From positions 558,001 to 622,000 of the forward strand of contig CAVYVZ010000010.1 in NCBI GenBank assembly GCA_963772065.1: DNA of 64,000 bases. Reading direction: 5' to 3'. Below the pieces are notes generated by a model that saw only the letters and a program-made list of their open reading frames with translations, had not been told where the DNA came from and did no database searches. The translations under genes and the position numbers were made by a program. The DNA is from CAVYVZ01 sp963772065 (GTDB lineage: Bacteria; Acidobacteriota; Vicinamibacteria; Vicinamibacterales; UBA2999). The first letter of the stretch is position 1, and each line of letters starts with the position of its first letter. Below are positions 16,435 to 25,251 of the stretch, one piece after another.

Positions 16435-17337
16435 GTGAAAACCGCTCGCGTCGTCTTCGCACTTGCCTGCGCCTCCGCCGGCTTCAGCGCCCAACAGGCT
16501 CCACCCACGCCTCCCGCAACAGACATTTACCTGGTGCGATTGACGCCGGCCGGGATCGAGCAGCCGATCAACATCACCAACCGGCCGGGCTACGACAACC
16601 AGCCGTCGTTCACGCCTGACAGCAAGGGCATCCTGTTCACGCGGAGCGATGGCACCCAGACCGACATCTACCTCTACGACTTCACGACGCGAAGCAGCGA
16701 GCCGACCGCGGTGACGAAGACACCCGAGAGCGAGTACTCGCCGACGGTCACCCCGGACGGTAAGGGAATCTCTGTCATCCGCGTGGAAGCCGGCGCTCCG
16801 GCCTCGCTCGCACCGGACGCGCGACAGCGCCTCTGGCGCTTCACTCGCGATGGCCAGAATCCTGAGCTCGTCCTGCGCGACGTGAAACCGGTCGGCTATC
16901 ACGCGTGGGGACCCGACGGACTGCTGGCGCTCTTCGTCCTCGGCAAGCCCAACACGCTGCAGGTGGCGGACAGCCGAGCCGGCCGGGCACGCATCGTCGC
17001 GCAAGGCATCGGCCGCTCGATACACCGCATCCCAGGGCGCAACACGATCAGCGTGCTCCACATCGAAGAGAAGATTCGCACGATCAAGGAGCTCGACCTG
17101 AAGACCGGGACGCTCACGCCGATCATCCGCGCCGTCGATTCAGCTGATGGCGACTACACCTGGACACCCGACGGCGCGATTCTGATGTCGAGCGGAAAGG
17201 AACTGATGCGCTGGTCGGGCAGCGAATGGACGCGCATCGCGGATCTGGCGGCACTGGGCTTGGCAGGAGCGTCTCGCCTTGCCGTCAGTCCTGACGCCAA
17301 GTGGCTCGCCCTCGTCGCGCCCGATCCCGCTCGATAG
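16435..17337 (+). CDS. TolB-like PD40/WD40 beta-propeller protein, exported
   Basis: A 300-residue protein with an N-terminal signal peptide (VVFALACASAGFSAQ). At least four PD40-type repeats are visible: YDNQPSFTPDSKGILFTRS, SEYSPTVTPDGKGISVIR, GDYTWTPDGAILMSSG and ASRLAVSPDAKWLALV. Such periplasmic propellers act as protein-interaction scaffolds, for example TolB or peptidase-associated domains. Start GTG 16435 lies nine bases after the ADOP permease stop, so it is probably co-transcribed and may serve in the same envelope function. A long CACGAAA hairpin immediately follows the stop. Confidence 0.8.
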   Translation: MKTARVVFALACASAGFSAQQAPPTPPATDIYLVRLTPAGIEQPINITNRPGYDNQPSFTPDSKGILFTRSDGTQTDIYLYDFTTRSSEPTAVTKTPESEYSPTVTPDGKGISVIRVEAGAPASLAPDARQRLWRFTRDGQNPELVLRDVKPVGYHAWGPDGLLALFVLGKPNTLQVADSRAGRARIVAQGIGRSIHRIPGRNTISVLHIEEKIRTIKELDLKTGTLTPIIRAVDSADGDYTWTPDGAILMSSGKELMRWSGSEWTRIADLAALGLAGASRLAVSPDAKWLALVAPDPAR

Positions 17338-17342
17338 GCGAT

Positions 17343-17437
17343 AACCACGAAAACACGAAAGGCACGAAACTGGGCCTTCATTCGCGGCTTGATTTCGCGC
17401 CTTTTTGATTTTCGTGCGTTTCGTGTCTTTCGTGGTT
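17343..17437. terminator. CACGAAA-unit long hairpin between convergent genes
   Basis: The left arm (17343-17369) has three CACGAAA units. The right arm (17409-17437) carries the complement three times (TTTCGTG), and about 40 bases form the loop. It fills the whole gap between the ends of two convergent genes. A second element of the same type occupies the same kind of position at 24814-24893. A bidirectional transcription terminator is the simplest reading; a mobile repeat is the alternative. Confidence 0.6.
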
Positions 17438-17439
17438 GA

Positions 17440-17913
17440 TTAGAGTTCCTTCGTCATCTCGATCATCGTGCGACGGAACCCGAGCTTCGCGAAGAGGCGT
17501 TGAGCGCCGGCGTTCTGCTCGGCGGTCCCCAGCATCACGCGCGGCGCACCGCGCTCGCGGAGCCACGCGATTGCGGCTTCGAGGAGCATGGTTGCCACCC
17601 CGCTTCGTCGGGCGGCCGCGTCGACGACGACGTCGTGGACGAAGCCGGCAGGCTCGCGCAGCTCCTTCCACGACTGCGGCTCGAGGCCGGCGTAGACGTA
17701 CCCTGCGATGGCGGCGTCAACCTCCGCGACGAGCACGACGACGTCGGGATCGCGAAGCTGCGTGCCAAGAAACCAGCCGTAGCCACCCTCGGGATCGTCT
17801 CCCGGCGCCATGAAGCGCGCCGGATCGAACTCGTAGTGCGTACGCATCAACAAGGCGCCGAGACGCCCGAGCGCCGGCACATCTTCCGCCCGGGCGGGAC
17901 GTACAACGATCAT
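17440..17913 (-). CDS. GNAT family N-acetyltransferase
   Basis: A 157-residue single-domain acetyltransferase. The acetyl-CoA loop reads VVDAAARRSGVATMLLEAAI (Q/RxxGxG/A type), with a preceding beta-4 strand (GFVHDVV). The end (NAGAQRLFAKLGFRRTMIEM) is the usual GNAT C-terminal signature. The acceptor is unknown and could be an amino acid, peptide, antibiotic or ribosomal protein. Its ATG overlaps the stop of the esterase gene by four bases, making it the last gene of a four-gene overlapping operon that starts with PhzF. Confidence 0.9.
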   Translation of the reverse strand: MIVVRPARAEDVPALGRLGALLMRTHYEFDPARFMAPGDDPEGGYGWFLGTQLRDPDVVVLVAEVDAAIAGYVYAGLEPQSWKELREPAGFVHDVVVDAAARRSGVATMLLEAAIAWLRERGAPRVMLGTAEQNAGAQRLFAKLGFRRTMIEMTKEL

Positions 17914-19097
17914 TGCACCTCCACATTCAGCTCGGCGGCATAGAGGACATCGCGATCGTTGTCCCGGTCCGCCCAGCGGCGGAGCGTGGCGCGGTCCTTT
18001 GCGACATTGCCGTCGAAGGCAGTCCGCCCGTTCACGACCACCTTCACCGGCCGCGCGAAGTCGATCGCATCAGGTGACAGCAGCAGCATGAATCGCCGCA
18101 CGCCGCGCGTGCGCGCCTCGAACGTGTTGCCCGTGCGAACGGCGTCCACGCGCCCGGACGGTCGCGCTCTTGGAAACATTTCCGGATTCACGTCGTCCAG
18201 CGGCTGATCCGCCGCCGTCTTTCCAAGAGCCGTGATCACGAGCCAGTCGACGCGATTGTAGCGATCCGTGCGTTCGGTCTCCCATGAGAGCCGGGCCGGG
18301 TGCGGCCGGCGAGGGTGCTGAGCGAGGAACTTCTCGAAATACTCGCGACCGGCAGGCCACCACGAGAGGTCGTGGCCAGCCTCAGGGAGAGGGAGATACA
18401 TCATCTCGACGCCCGCACGCTCGAGCAGCGTCATCATCGGCATGATCGCAGCCGCCGGGTACAGAGGATCGCGGGCGCCGTTGGTCGCGAAGAGCGGCCG
18501 GTTGACCAGGTTGGCCGGATACATCTGGCCGTCGGCGCGCGTGGCTGGATGCGCGAGCACCGCGAGGCTCCCGTGGAGCGGCATGATGGCGCAGAACGGC
18601 GTCGGCACGCGCATGCCGAAGAAGAACGCGCCGGTCGCCCCGTCGGAGAACCCGGTGATGTATACGCGCGACTCATCGACGTTGTACTCGCGCTTAAGCC
18701 GATCGAGGACCCTGAGGATGTTGTCCACCTGATTGGCGTGCCACCACTGCGCGTCCGTCCAGCCACGCGGGTACACGGTGATTTCAGGGTTGGAGGGAGC
18801 GAGCGGGTACGCCCGCGGACGCCGGCGCTCGAGGGGCCGGCTCACGCCGCCATGGAGCTGGACGCGCACGGGCCACTTACGCGCGGGATCGTAGCTGGCC
18901 GGAACGTCGATGTCGGTCTCGAATGCGACACCATCGACGGTGGCGAATTGATAGCTGATCGAGCCTGTCTTCGCGGGGCCGTACTCGCGGCCGCGCTTCA
19001 GCCGCTGCCATTCAGCGTCGAAGCCACTGTCCTGAGCGGCCAGCGGCAGCAGCCCCACGAGCGCGGCCTGCACGACCAGCGCCACCACACTACGCAT
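17910..19097 (-). CDS. exported alpha/beta-hydrolase (esterase/depolymerase-like)
   Basis: About 395 residues from ATG 19097, which gives a clean signal peptide (VVALVVQAALVGLLPLAAQ). The hydrolase domain has an oxyanion HGG motif (VRVQLHGGVS), the nucleophile elbow GFSDGATGAFFFG (Ser in GxSxG) and a probable catalytic His at PEAGHDLSWW. The arrangement resembles feruloyl esterase/PHB-depolymerase-like secreted hydrolases. A C-terminal beta domain of about 110 residues follows. It overlaps the ABC-F gene by eight bases and the GNAT gene by four. Substrate unknown. Confidence 0.8.
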   Translation of the reverse strand: MRSVVALVVQAALVGLLPLAAQDSGFDAEWQRLKRGREYGPAKTGSISYQFATVDGVAFETDIDVPASYDPARKWPVRVQLHGGVSRPLERRRPRAYPLAPSNPEITVYPRGWTDAQWWHANQVDNILRVLDRLKREYNVDESRVYITGFSDGATGAFFFGMRVPTPFCAIMPLHGSLAVLAHPATRADGQMYPANLVNRPLFATNGARDPLYPAAAIMPMMTLLERAGVEMMYLPLPEAGHDLSWWPAGREYFEKFLAQHPRRPHPARLSWETERTDRYNRVDWLVITALGKTAADQPLDDVNPEMFPRARPSGRVDAVRTGNTFEARTRGVRRFMLLLSPDAIDFARPVKVVVNGRTAFDGNVAKDRATLRRWADRDNDRDVLYAAELNVEVQ

Positions 19098-20727
19098 GCA
19101 CGCCGGGCGCTTCGCGGCCGGTCCTCGCCACGTACTCGACGTACGACCCGAGATACAGGTGCGGCTCGCGCTCGACGCCGCTCTCGCCCCCAAGCTCCAG
19201 CACGCGATTGCTGAGCGCGCGCAGGAACGCGCGATCGTGCGAGACGAACAGCATGGTGCCGCCGAAGCCGCCGAGCGCCTCGATCAGCATCTCCTTCGTG
19301 GCCAGATCGAGGTGATTCGTCGGCTCATCGAGCACGAGAAAGTTCGGGGGATCGAGCAGCATGCGCGCCATCACCAGCCGCGTCTTTTCGCCGCCCGACA
19401 GCGCCCGAATCTTCTTGTCGACCTCGTCCCCCGAGAACTGGAACGCGCCCGCCAGGTTCCGCAGCACGCCGATCGATTCGCTGGGAAAGTCCTTCTGCAA
19501 CTGTTCCTCGACGGTCAGGTCCGGGTCGAGCAGGTCGAGGGCCTGCTGCGCGAAGTAACCGAGCTTCAGGCTGGCGCCGAGCTTCACGTCGCCGGCGTCG
19601 GGCTTCAGCGCTCCGGCAACCATGCGCAGCAGCGTCGTCTTCCCCGCACCGTTCTTCCCCATCACGCACCAGCGTTCGCCACGACGAATCGTGAGGTTCA
19701 GGCGGTCGTACACGACGCGCCGGCCATACGCTTTCGACACGTCCTCGATCACCGCGACCTGATCGCCGGACCGGGGCGGCTCCCGGAACTCGAACTTCAC
19801 GACGCGGCGCTTTTTCGGCAGCTCGATCTTCTCGATCTTCTCGAGCGCCTTGACGCGGCTCTGCACCTGCGCGGCCTTGGCCGCGTGCGCGGCGAACCGC
19901 TCGATGAATCGCTGCTCCTTGGCGAGCATCGCCTGCTGCCGCGCGTATGCCGCCTCGCGGTTGGCTTCGCGAATCGCACGCTCGCGCTCGTAGAAGTCAT
20001 AGTTCCCCGAGTAGACCGTGATCTCTCCTCCGTCGATGTCGGCCACCTTTGACACCACGCGGTTCATGAACTCGCGATCGTGCGAGGTCATGAGGAGCGC
20101 GCCAGGCAGAGAGGCCAGGAAGTGCTCCAGCCAGATGATCGACTCGATGTCGAGATGGTTCGTCGGCTCGTCCATCAGCAGCACCTCCGGCCGGCCGAGC
20201 AGCACGCGCGCCATGGCGACGCGCATCTTCCAGCCGCCCGACAGCGCGCCGACGTCGGCGTCGATGCGATCGTCCTCGAATCCGAGGCCATACAGGATTT
20301 CCCGCGCCTGCGCCTCGAGACCGTAGCCGCCCAGGTGATCGTATTCGGCCTGCACCTCGCCGAACCGCGCGAGGATGCGGTCCATGTCGGCCTGCCGTGC
20401 GGGATCGCTCATCGCGTTCTGCAGCGATTCGAGCTCGTGGTGCAGATCGCCGGCCCGCCCGCTGCCGGCGATCGCCTCGTCCAGCACCGAACGCCCCGAC
20501 ATCTCTTCGACATCCTGGCGGAAATATCCGATCGTCAGCTTCTTCGGCACCGACACGTCCCCTTCGTCGGGAGCCTCCTCGCCGACGATCATGCGGAGCA
20601 GCGTGGTCTTGCCCGCGCCGTTCGGGCCGACGAGGCCGACCTTCTCGCCGGGATTGAGCTGAAACGACGCGTCGACGAACAGGATTTGCCTGCCGTACTG
20701 CTTGGAAATCCTCGAGAACGAAATCAT
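19090..20727 (-). CDS. ABC-F family ATPase (ribosome-associated)
   Basis: A 545-residue soluble protein with two ABC ATPase domains and no membrane segments. Walker A motifs are GPNGAGKTTLL (about 34-44) and GKNGAGKTTLLRM (second half). The signature motifs are ALSGGWKMRV and ALSGGEKTRL, and the Walker B regions are LLMDEPTNHLDIES and LVLDEPTNHLDLA. The charged inter-domain linker (AYARQQAMLAKEQRFIERFA to KIEKIELPKKRR) is the P-site tRNA interaction motif region of ABC-F proteins. Members act on the ribosome as translation factors (EttA, YbiT, Uup) or as antibiotic-protection proteins. The tight operon with PhzF, esterase and GNAT genes leaves both possibilities open; the sequence looks housekeeping-like. 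Confidence 0.93.
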   Translation of the reverse strand: MISFSRISKQYGRQILFVDASFQLNPGEKVGLVGPNGAGKTTLLRMIVGEEAPDEGDVSVPKKLTIGYFRQDVEEMSGRSVLDEAIAGSGRAGDLHHELESLQNAMSDPARQADMDRILARFGEVQAEYDHLGGYGLEAQAREILYGLGFEDDRIDADVGALSGGWKMRVAMARVLLGRPEVLLMDEPTNHLDIESIIWLEHFLASLPGALLMTSHDREFMNRVVSKVADIDGGEITVYSGNYDFYERERAIREANREAAYARQQAMLAKEQRFIERFAAHAAKAAQVQSRVKALEKIEKIELPKKRRVVKFEFREPPRSGDQVAVIEDVSKAYGRRVVYDRLNLTIRRGERWCVMGKNGAGKTTLLRMVAGALKPDAGDVKLGASLKLGYFAQQALDLLDPDLTVEEQLQKDFPSESIGVLRNLAGAFQFSGDEVDKKIRALSGGEKTRLVMARMLLDPPNFLVLDEPTNHLDLATKEMLIEALGGFGGTMLFVSHDRAFLRALSNRVLELGGESGVEREPHLYLGSYVEYVARTGREAPGVHA

Positions 20728-21635
20728 CAGACGACGAGCGTGCCTTTCGCCACGAGCACCGCTTCCCCGCCGACCTCTACCTTCGTGATTCGGTCGCGAC
20801 CGCCGGAGATGCGGATGTGAATCCGGCTGGGACGACCCATCGCAAAACCCTGCAGGCTCACGATGTGCTGCGCCGCGTCGCCGCTGACGAGCCCGTAGTG
20901 CACGAGATAACAGCCGAGCGGCCCGCTCGCGCCTCCGGTGGCGGGGTCCTCGGGGATTCCACTATCGAAGTGCGGGGCGAACATGCGGCTGTACACCGTC
21001 CCCTCCGGCGACCCGGCCGCTGTCGTGAACAGGAACACCGGTGAATTGACCCCGACCCGTTCACCCATTCTGCGCAGCGGTCCGGCCTCGCTGACGGCGC
21101 GGTCCACTGCTTCGCGCGACATCAGCGGGACGAACAGGAACGGGACGCCGCACGAGACTTCCTGAATCGGTAGTTCGGCGGCGATGTCGTCGCGCCGGAC
21201 ACCCAACGCCGCCGCGACCGTCTCGATGTCGGACACGATCGTCCCGAACGACGGCGTACGCTGCGTCATCCAGGCGAAGCGCAGGCGATCGCCGTCCCAT
21301 TCGAGCGCCACGGGCGTCGGCCCGATCCCGAGGCCGAACACGAAGCGCTCCGTTCGCGGCGTGATGACCCCCGCTTCGGCGAGCGCGAACGTGCTGCCGA
21401 CGGTCGGATGACCGGCCATCGGGAGCTCCGTTCCGGGCGTGAAGATGCGCATCCGCACGTCGGTGTCTGGCGATTCGGCGGGCAAAATGAACGTCGACTC
21501 CGAGAACGCCATCTCGCGCGCGAGCGCCTGCATGCGCGGCGCGTCGAGGCTGCGCCCGTCGAGGAAGACCGCCAGCTGATTTCCGGTCAGCGGCTCACCG
21601 GTGAACACGTCGTAGTGGAGGTACGCGAGCGGCAT
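20727..21635 (-). CDS. PhzF-family isomerase-like protein
   Basis: A 302-residue protein covering the full family length. N-terminal YDVFTGEPLTGNQLAVFLDG, then MAFSESTFIL with the conserved catalytic Glu, PMAGHPTVGSTFAL, and the C-terminal-half motif GIPEDPATGGASGPLGCYL. These are the diaminopimelate-epimerase-like twin domains of PhzF. Family members catalyse trans-2,3-dihydro-3-hydroxyanthranilate isomerisation in phenazine producers, but most genomes carry uncharacterised paralogues, and no other phenazine gene is near. It is the first gene of the overlapping operon running to 17440, and its stop overlaps the ABC-F start by one base. Confidence 0.92.
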   Translation of the reverse strand: MPLAYLHYDVFTGEPLTGNQLAVFLDGRSLDAPRMQALAREMAFSESTFILPAESPDTDVRMRIFTPGTELPMAGHPTVGSTFALAEAGVITPRTERFVFGLGIGPTPVALEWDGDRLRFAWMTQRTPSFGTIVSDIETVAAALGVRRDDIAAELPIQEVSCGVPFLFVPLMSREAVDRAVSEAGPLRRMGERVGVNSPVFLFTTAAGSPEGTVYSRMFAPHFDSGIPEDPATGGASGPLGCYLVHYGLVSGDAAQHIVSLQGFAMGRPSRIHIRISGGRDRITKVEVGGEAVLVAKGTLVV

Positions 21636-21689
21636 CCCGCCAGTATAGAACCGCCGGCGGCGGGCGTTGTGGGGAGGACAAACGAAGGC

Positions 21690-21812
21690 AAAACCAAAAA
21701 AGGAAAAAGGAAAAAGGTAAAAGGAAAATCGTGATTCTCATGATCACGCTCGACCGTTGATCATGGAAGTCACCATTTTCCTTTTTCCTTTTTCCTTTTT
21801 CCTTTTGATTTA
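21690..21812. repeat. GGAAAAA heptamer hairpin in a divergent promoter region
   Basis: The left arm (21690-21729) is built of AAGGAAA-type heptamers. The right arm (21775-21812) is the complement (TTTTTCC units). The loop contains a smaller palindrome around CATGATCAC. It lies between the divergent PhzF and PadR genes, so unlike the CACGAAA hairpins it is not at gene ends. Probably a repetitive element of the genome. Confidence 0.65.
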
Positions 21813-21814
21813 GT

Positions 21815-21855
21815 AATTGATTATCGGATTCTACATAGATAGTATCCGCCATACG
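21815..21855 (+). promoter_or_regulatory. putative PadR promoter/operator region
   Basis: AT-rich stretch directly ahead of the PadR gene, with TACATAGATAGTA at about 21831-21843, whose ends (TAC/GTA) are inverted. PadR regulators preceding ADOP permeases usually repress their own transcription unit from such sites. Assigned by position and composition only. Confidence 0.3.
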
Positions 21856-22167
21856 ATGAACATGACGTATCAGACCGCACTGGTGCTGGAGGCGCTGGCC
21901 GCGGGACGGCACCACGGGTTCGACATCATGGACGCCACCGACCTTCCAAGCGGCACCATCTATCCGATCCTGCGCCGCCTCGACGAGGAGGGGTTCGTCC
22001 GCTCGCGCTGGGAGCGCGACGCCGTCGCCCGGCGCGAGCAGCGCCCGCCCCGCCGCTACTACGAGCTCACGTCGAGCGGCGAAGCCAAGCTGGCGGAAGC
22101 GCGCGGGCGCTACCGGGCGCTCGAGACGCTGGCCCCGCGCATGGGCAAGCGATGGAAGCCAGCCTGA
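21856..22167 (+). CDS. PadR-family transcriptional regulator
   Basis: A 103-residue winged-helix protein: TYQTALVLEALAAGRHHGFD, then the PadR recognition block LPSGTIYPILRRLDEEGFV and the wing RRYYELTSSGEAKLAEA. It lacks the long C-terminal dimerisation helix pair of larger PadR members, so it belongs to the short s-PadR class. Its stop overlaps the start of the ADOP permease gene by 16 bases, an arrangement typical of Acidobacteriota, where the regulator represses the permease until an effector appears. Start ATG 21856 was chosen over an upstream in-frame ATG because conservation begins there. Confidence 0.9.
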   Translation: MNMTYQTALVLEALAAGRHHGFDIMDATDLPSGTIYPILRRLDEEGFVRSRWERDAVARREQRPPRRYYELTSSGEAKLAEARGRYRALETLAPRMGKRWKPA

Positions 22168-24813
22168 TATTCCGCCTTTGCCTCGTCATCCTGCGCGTCG
22201 TGTCGCGCGTGGTGCCGCTTCGCGACCGCGACGCGTGGATGCAGGAATGGGAGGCGGAGCTCCGCGAGCGCTGGCAGCGGCTGGCGCGGCACGATGAATT
22301 GAGCAGGAGGCAGCAGATGGACGTACTTCGCCGGACCCTCGGCTCCTTCCACGACGCCGCCTGGCTGCGGCGGCAGTTCACACGCGATTCGGAGCTGATT
22401 CACGACATGCGGCACGGCCTGCGCCTGCTGCGCCGCAGCCCGGGCTTCGCGATTACCGGGGTCCTCGTCCTTGCCCTCGGAATCGGCGCCACGGTCGGCA
22501 TCTTTAGCGTCGTCGACACGCTGCTCCTCCGCTCGCTGCCCTTCGGCGATCCGGAGCGCACGGTCCTGATCTGGCAGAGTCAGTGGGACAACCCCGACAT
22601 ACGCGACGAGGTGTCGCCAGCGAATTGTGTCGATTGGCGCGAGCAGCTGCGTTCGTTCGACGTCGTGGCGTGCGCCGAACCTTGGGCTTTCGATTTCACG
22701 GGCGGGCCGGAACCTGAAGTACTCACTGCCTTGAGCGTGACCGACGGGTTCTTCCGCGCGCTCGGCGTCGAAGCGGCAATGGGCCGCGTCTTCGTACCTG
22801 AGGAGTTTCTGTCGGGAAGGAACCGCGTCATCGTCGTCAGCCAAGGCGTGTGGCAGCAGAAGCTCGGAGGCGATCCGAACATCATCGGCAAGACCGTAAG
22901 CCTCAATGGCACCGGCTACCAGGTGGTCGGGGTTTTGCCGCCGGCGTTTCGTCCACGGCTCATGCAGGGCCTCGGAGAGCGCGGAATCTATGTTCCGCAG
23001 GTGAGCCAGGAATGGCACCGCCGGCAGCGTGGCAGCAATTACTGGAACGCAATCGCGCGGATCAAACATGACGTCACGTTCGCTGACGCGCAGGCAGAGC
23101 TGGAGGCGCTCTCCCGGCGGCTCGCAACGCAGTATCCACGCTGGAACGCGACGGTCGTGGCGCGCGCACAGCCGCTTCGCGATCACCTCGCTGGCAGTAT
23201 GCGGCCCGCTCTCCGGCTGCTGCTGGCGGCCGTGGGGCTGCTGCTGCTCATCGCGGGGGCAAACGTCGCGAACCTGCTGCTCGCACGTGCATCGGAGCGT
23301 TCACGGGAGCTCGCAGTGCGTTCGGCGGTGGGTGCCGGGCGCGCGAGGCTCGTGCGCCAACTGCTCGCCGAAAGCTTGCTCCTGGCTGCACTCGGCAGCG
23401 CAGCCGGACTCCTTGTCGCGTGGTGGACGGTTCGAACGATTGTGGCCCTCGGTCCGACGGGCATTCCGAGCCTGGCAACGGTCACCATCGATGCGCGAGT
23501 TATCGGGTTCGCAATCGCGCTTACCGCCGCTGTCGCCATCGTCGTTGGAATCTTCCCGGCGTGGCACAGTTCGGGCGGCCGCCTGGTCGATGCCATTCGT
23601 GGCGCCGCCCCGTCGGGCGCCGGCACCAGCCGCCAGCCGTTGCGTGCCACGATCGTCATAACCGAGGTCGCTCTTGCGCTGCTCCTGATGACCGGCGCCG
23701 GACTTCTCCTGCGCAGCTTCAGCCTGCTGCTGCAGACCGACCCCGGCTTCAGTCCGGAGCGGGTGGTGGCGCTGCAGGTTTTTGCGTGGGACCGCAACAC
23801 GACGCCCGAGAAGCGTGTGGTGTTCTTTCAGCAGATTCTGGATCGCATCCGCACAAGGCCGCATGTACTCGATGCCGGCGCCGTCGTCGCGATGCCGTTC
23901 ATCGAAGCGAACATCAACATGGAAACGACAATCGTTGTCGAGGGGCGGCCGGAGGCGACGGGAGATGGCGTGGGCGCGTTCATCGACATTGCCATGCCCG
24001 GTTATTTCTCCACCATGCGCATCCCCCGGAAAGAAGGGCGGGTCTTCGAAGCATTCGATACTACGAAAAGCAAGCCGGTGGCCGTGGCCAGCGAGGCGCT
24101 TGCACGACGGTTGTTTCCCGGCTCGAGTGCCCTGGGGCAGAAGATCCGATTTCGTTATCAGGGACGGATGCAGCCGGCGGAGATCGTTGGCGTGGTCGGG
24201 GACGTGCGCCATGACGGGCTCGATCGTCCCCCTCGCCTCGAGCTGTTCGTGCCGCACGCGCAGGCCCCATTCGGGTCAATCACGTTCGTCGCCCGGACCG
24301 ACGGCGATCCGGCGAGCGTGATCCCGGATCTCAAGGCGCAGATCCACGCCCTCGATCCGGCGCAGGCGATTTACCGGTCGGCAACGGCGGAGGAGCTCGT
24401 ATCGAGGTCGCTGATCGAGCGCCGCTTCATGCTCGCGCTGCTCACGGGGTTCGCGCTGCTCGCCGGCGTGCTCGCCGCCGTCGGCATCTACGGAGTGATG
24501 AGCGTAGCCACTACGCAGCGGACACGTGAGTTCGGCGTTCGGATCGCGCTCGGCGCGGATCGCTCGGAAATCCTCGGGATGGTCTGTACGGCAGGGCGCA
24601 ACGATGGCCGGAGTCGGCCTCGTGGTAGGGCTCGCCGGCGCGCTGATGTTCGGCCGGGTCATGGCTCGATTTCTGTACGGAATCCAACCGGCCGATCCGC
24701 TCACGCTAGCCGGCGTCGTTGCGGTTCTCGCGGTCGTCGCGCTGATGGCGTGCATCGTGCCCGCACACCGCGCGACGCGCGTGGACCCGCTGACGGCTCT
24801 TCGCACGGAATAG
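22152..24813 (+). CDS. ADOP-type ABC permease with N-terminal extension, one frame shift
   Basis: About 886 residues when repaired. An extension of about 80 residues (AWMQEWEAELRERWQRL and following) precedes the usual MacB-core/FtsX permease. This extension is the mark of ADOP proteins encoded beside PadR. Membrane blocks lie at SPGFAITGVLVLALGIGA, at LLLAAVGLLLLIAGANVANL, and at the C-terminus. The frame is lost at about 24584, where one extra T in GGTCTGTACGG shifts it. The other frame then continues GVGLVVGLAGALMFGRVMAR to PLTALRTE, a complete normal end. Probably a sequencing insertion. Regulated by the overlapping PadR gene; substrate unknown. Confidence 0.88.
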
Positions 24814-24893
24814 AAACCAAAATCAGAACCACGAAAGGCACGAAATCACGAAAACAACCGTTTCGTGTATTTCGTGTTTTCGTGGTTGGTTTG
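24814..24893. terminator. second CACGAAA-unit hairpin between convergent genes
   Basis: AACCACGAAAGGCACGAAA followed by a third CACGAAA unit (24827-24854), then the complementary TTTCGTG units to about 24892. An outer AACCAAA/TTTGGTT-like pair lengthens the stem. It occupies the gap between two convergent gene ends, exactly as the element at 17343-17437 does. Confidence 0.6.
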
Positions 24894-24909
24894 AGACTGG
24901 AGCCGGATG

Positions 24910-25251
24910 CTACGCCCTGCGAAGCCTGCGTCCGACTGCCAGGCCGAGGTGATACGCGCCTTCCTGCTGCAGCCAGACGTGGCGGGCGTGGTTGTCGGCA
25001 AGCTCCACGATCAGCGTTCGCATCGGTTCGGGTAGGGCCGCGGCAATCTGCGACACGAGCTCCTCCTGACGCGCGATGTCAACGGGCGCGAACAGCTCGT
25101 CCTCGTGAATGGCCTCGAGCAGCTCCTCGTATTCGTCTTCGCACTGGTCCTCGGCATCCGAGAACGACGGAATGTGCCGCATCTTCGCATCGAGCTCCAT
25201 CTTGTCGACGCACCGTTCGGCAAGCTGCAGCAGGTCGTCAGACGTGGGCAT
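24910..25251 (-). CDS. hypothetical acidic protein downstream of the DUF885 gene
   Basis: A 113-residue cytosolic protein, strongly acidic in the first half (DAEDQCEDEYEELLEAIHED) with a basic end (GRRLRRA). It is predicted largely helical, with a single HARHVWLQQEGAYHLGLAVG segment that repeats aromatic and His residues. No family recognised. Its start lies 14 bases inside the end of the DUF885 gene, so it is translated from the same message. Confidence 0.6.
   Translation of the reverse strand: MPTSDDLLQLAERCVDKMELDAKMRHIPSFSDAEDQCEDEYEELLEAIHEDELFAPVDIARQEELVSQIAAALPEPMRTLIVELADNHARHVWLQQEGAYHLGLAVGRRLRRA

Noticed and set aside
13729..17061. 1,110-residue open frame on the minus strand
   Set aside because: It lies fully antisense to the ADOP permease and PD40 genes. 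Its composition is Arg/Asp/Gln-rich with no domain; it is a by-product of high GC in the real genes.
20727..21635. Part of a phenazine biosynthesis cluster
   Set aside because: Only a PhzF-like gene is present; no PhzA/B/D/E/G homologues are nearby.
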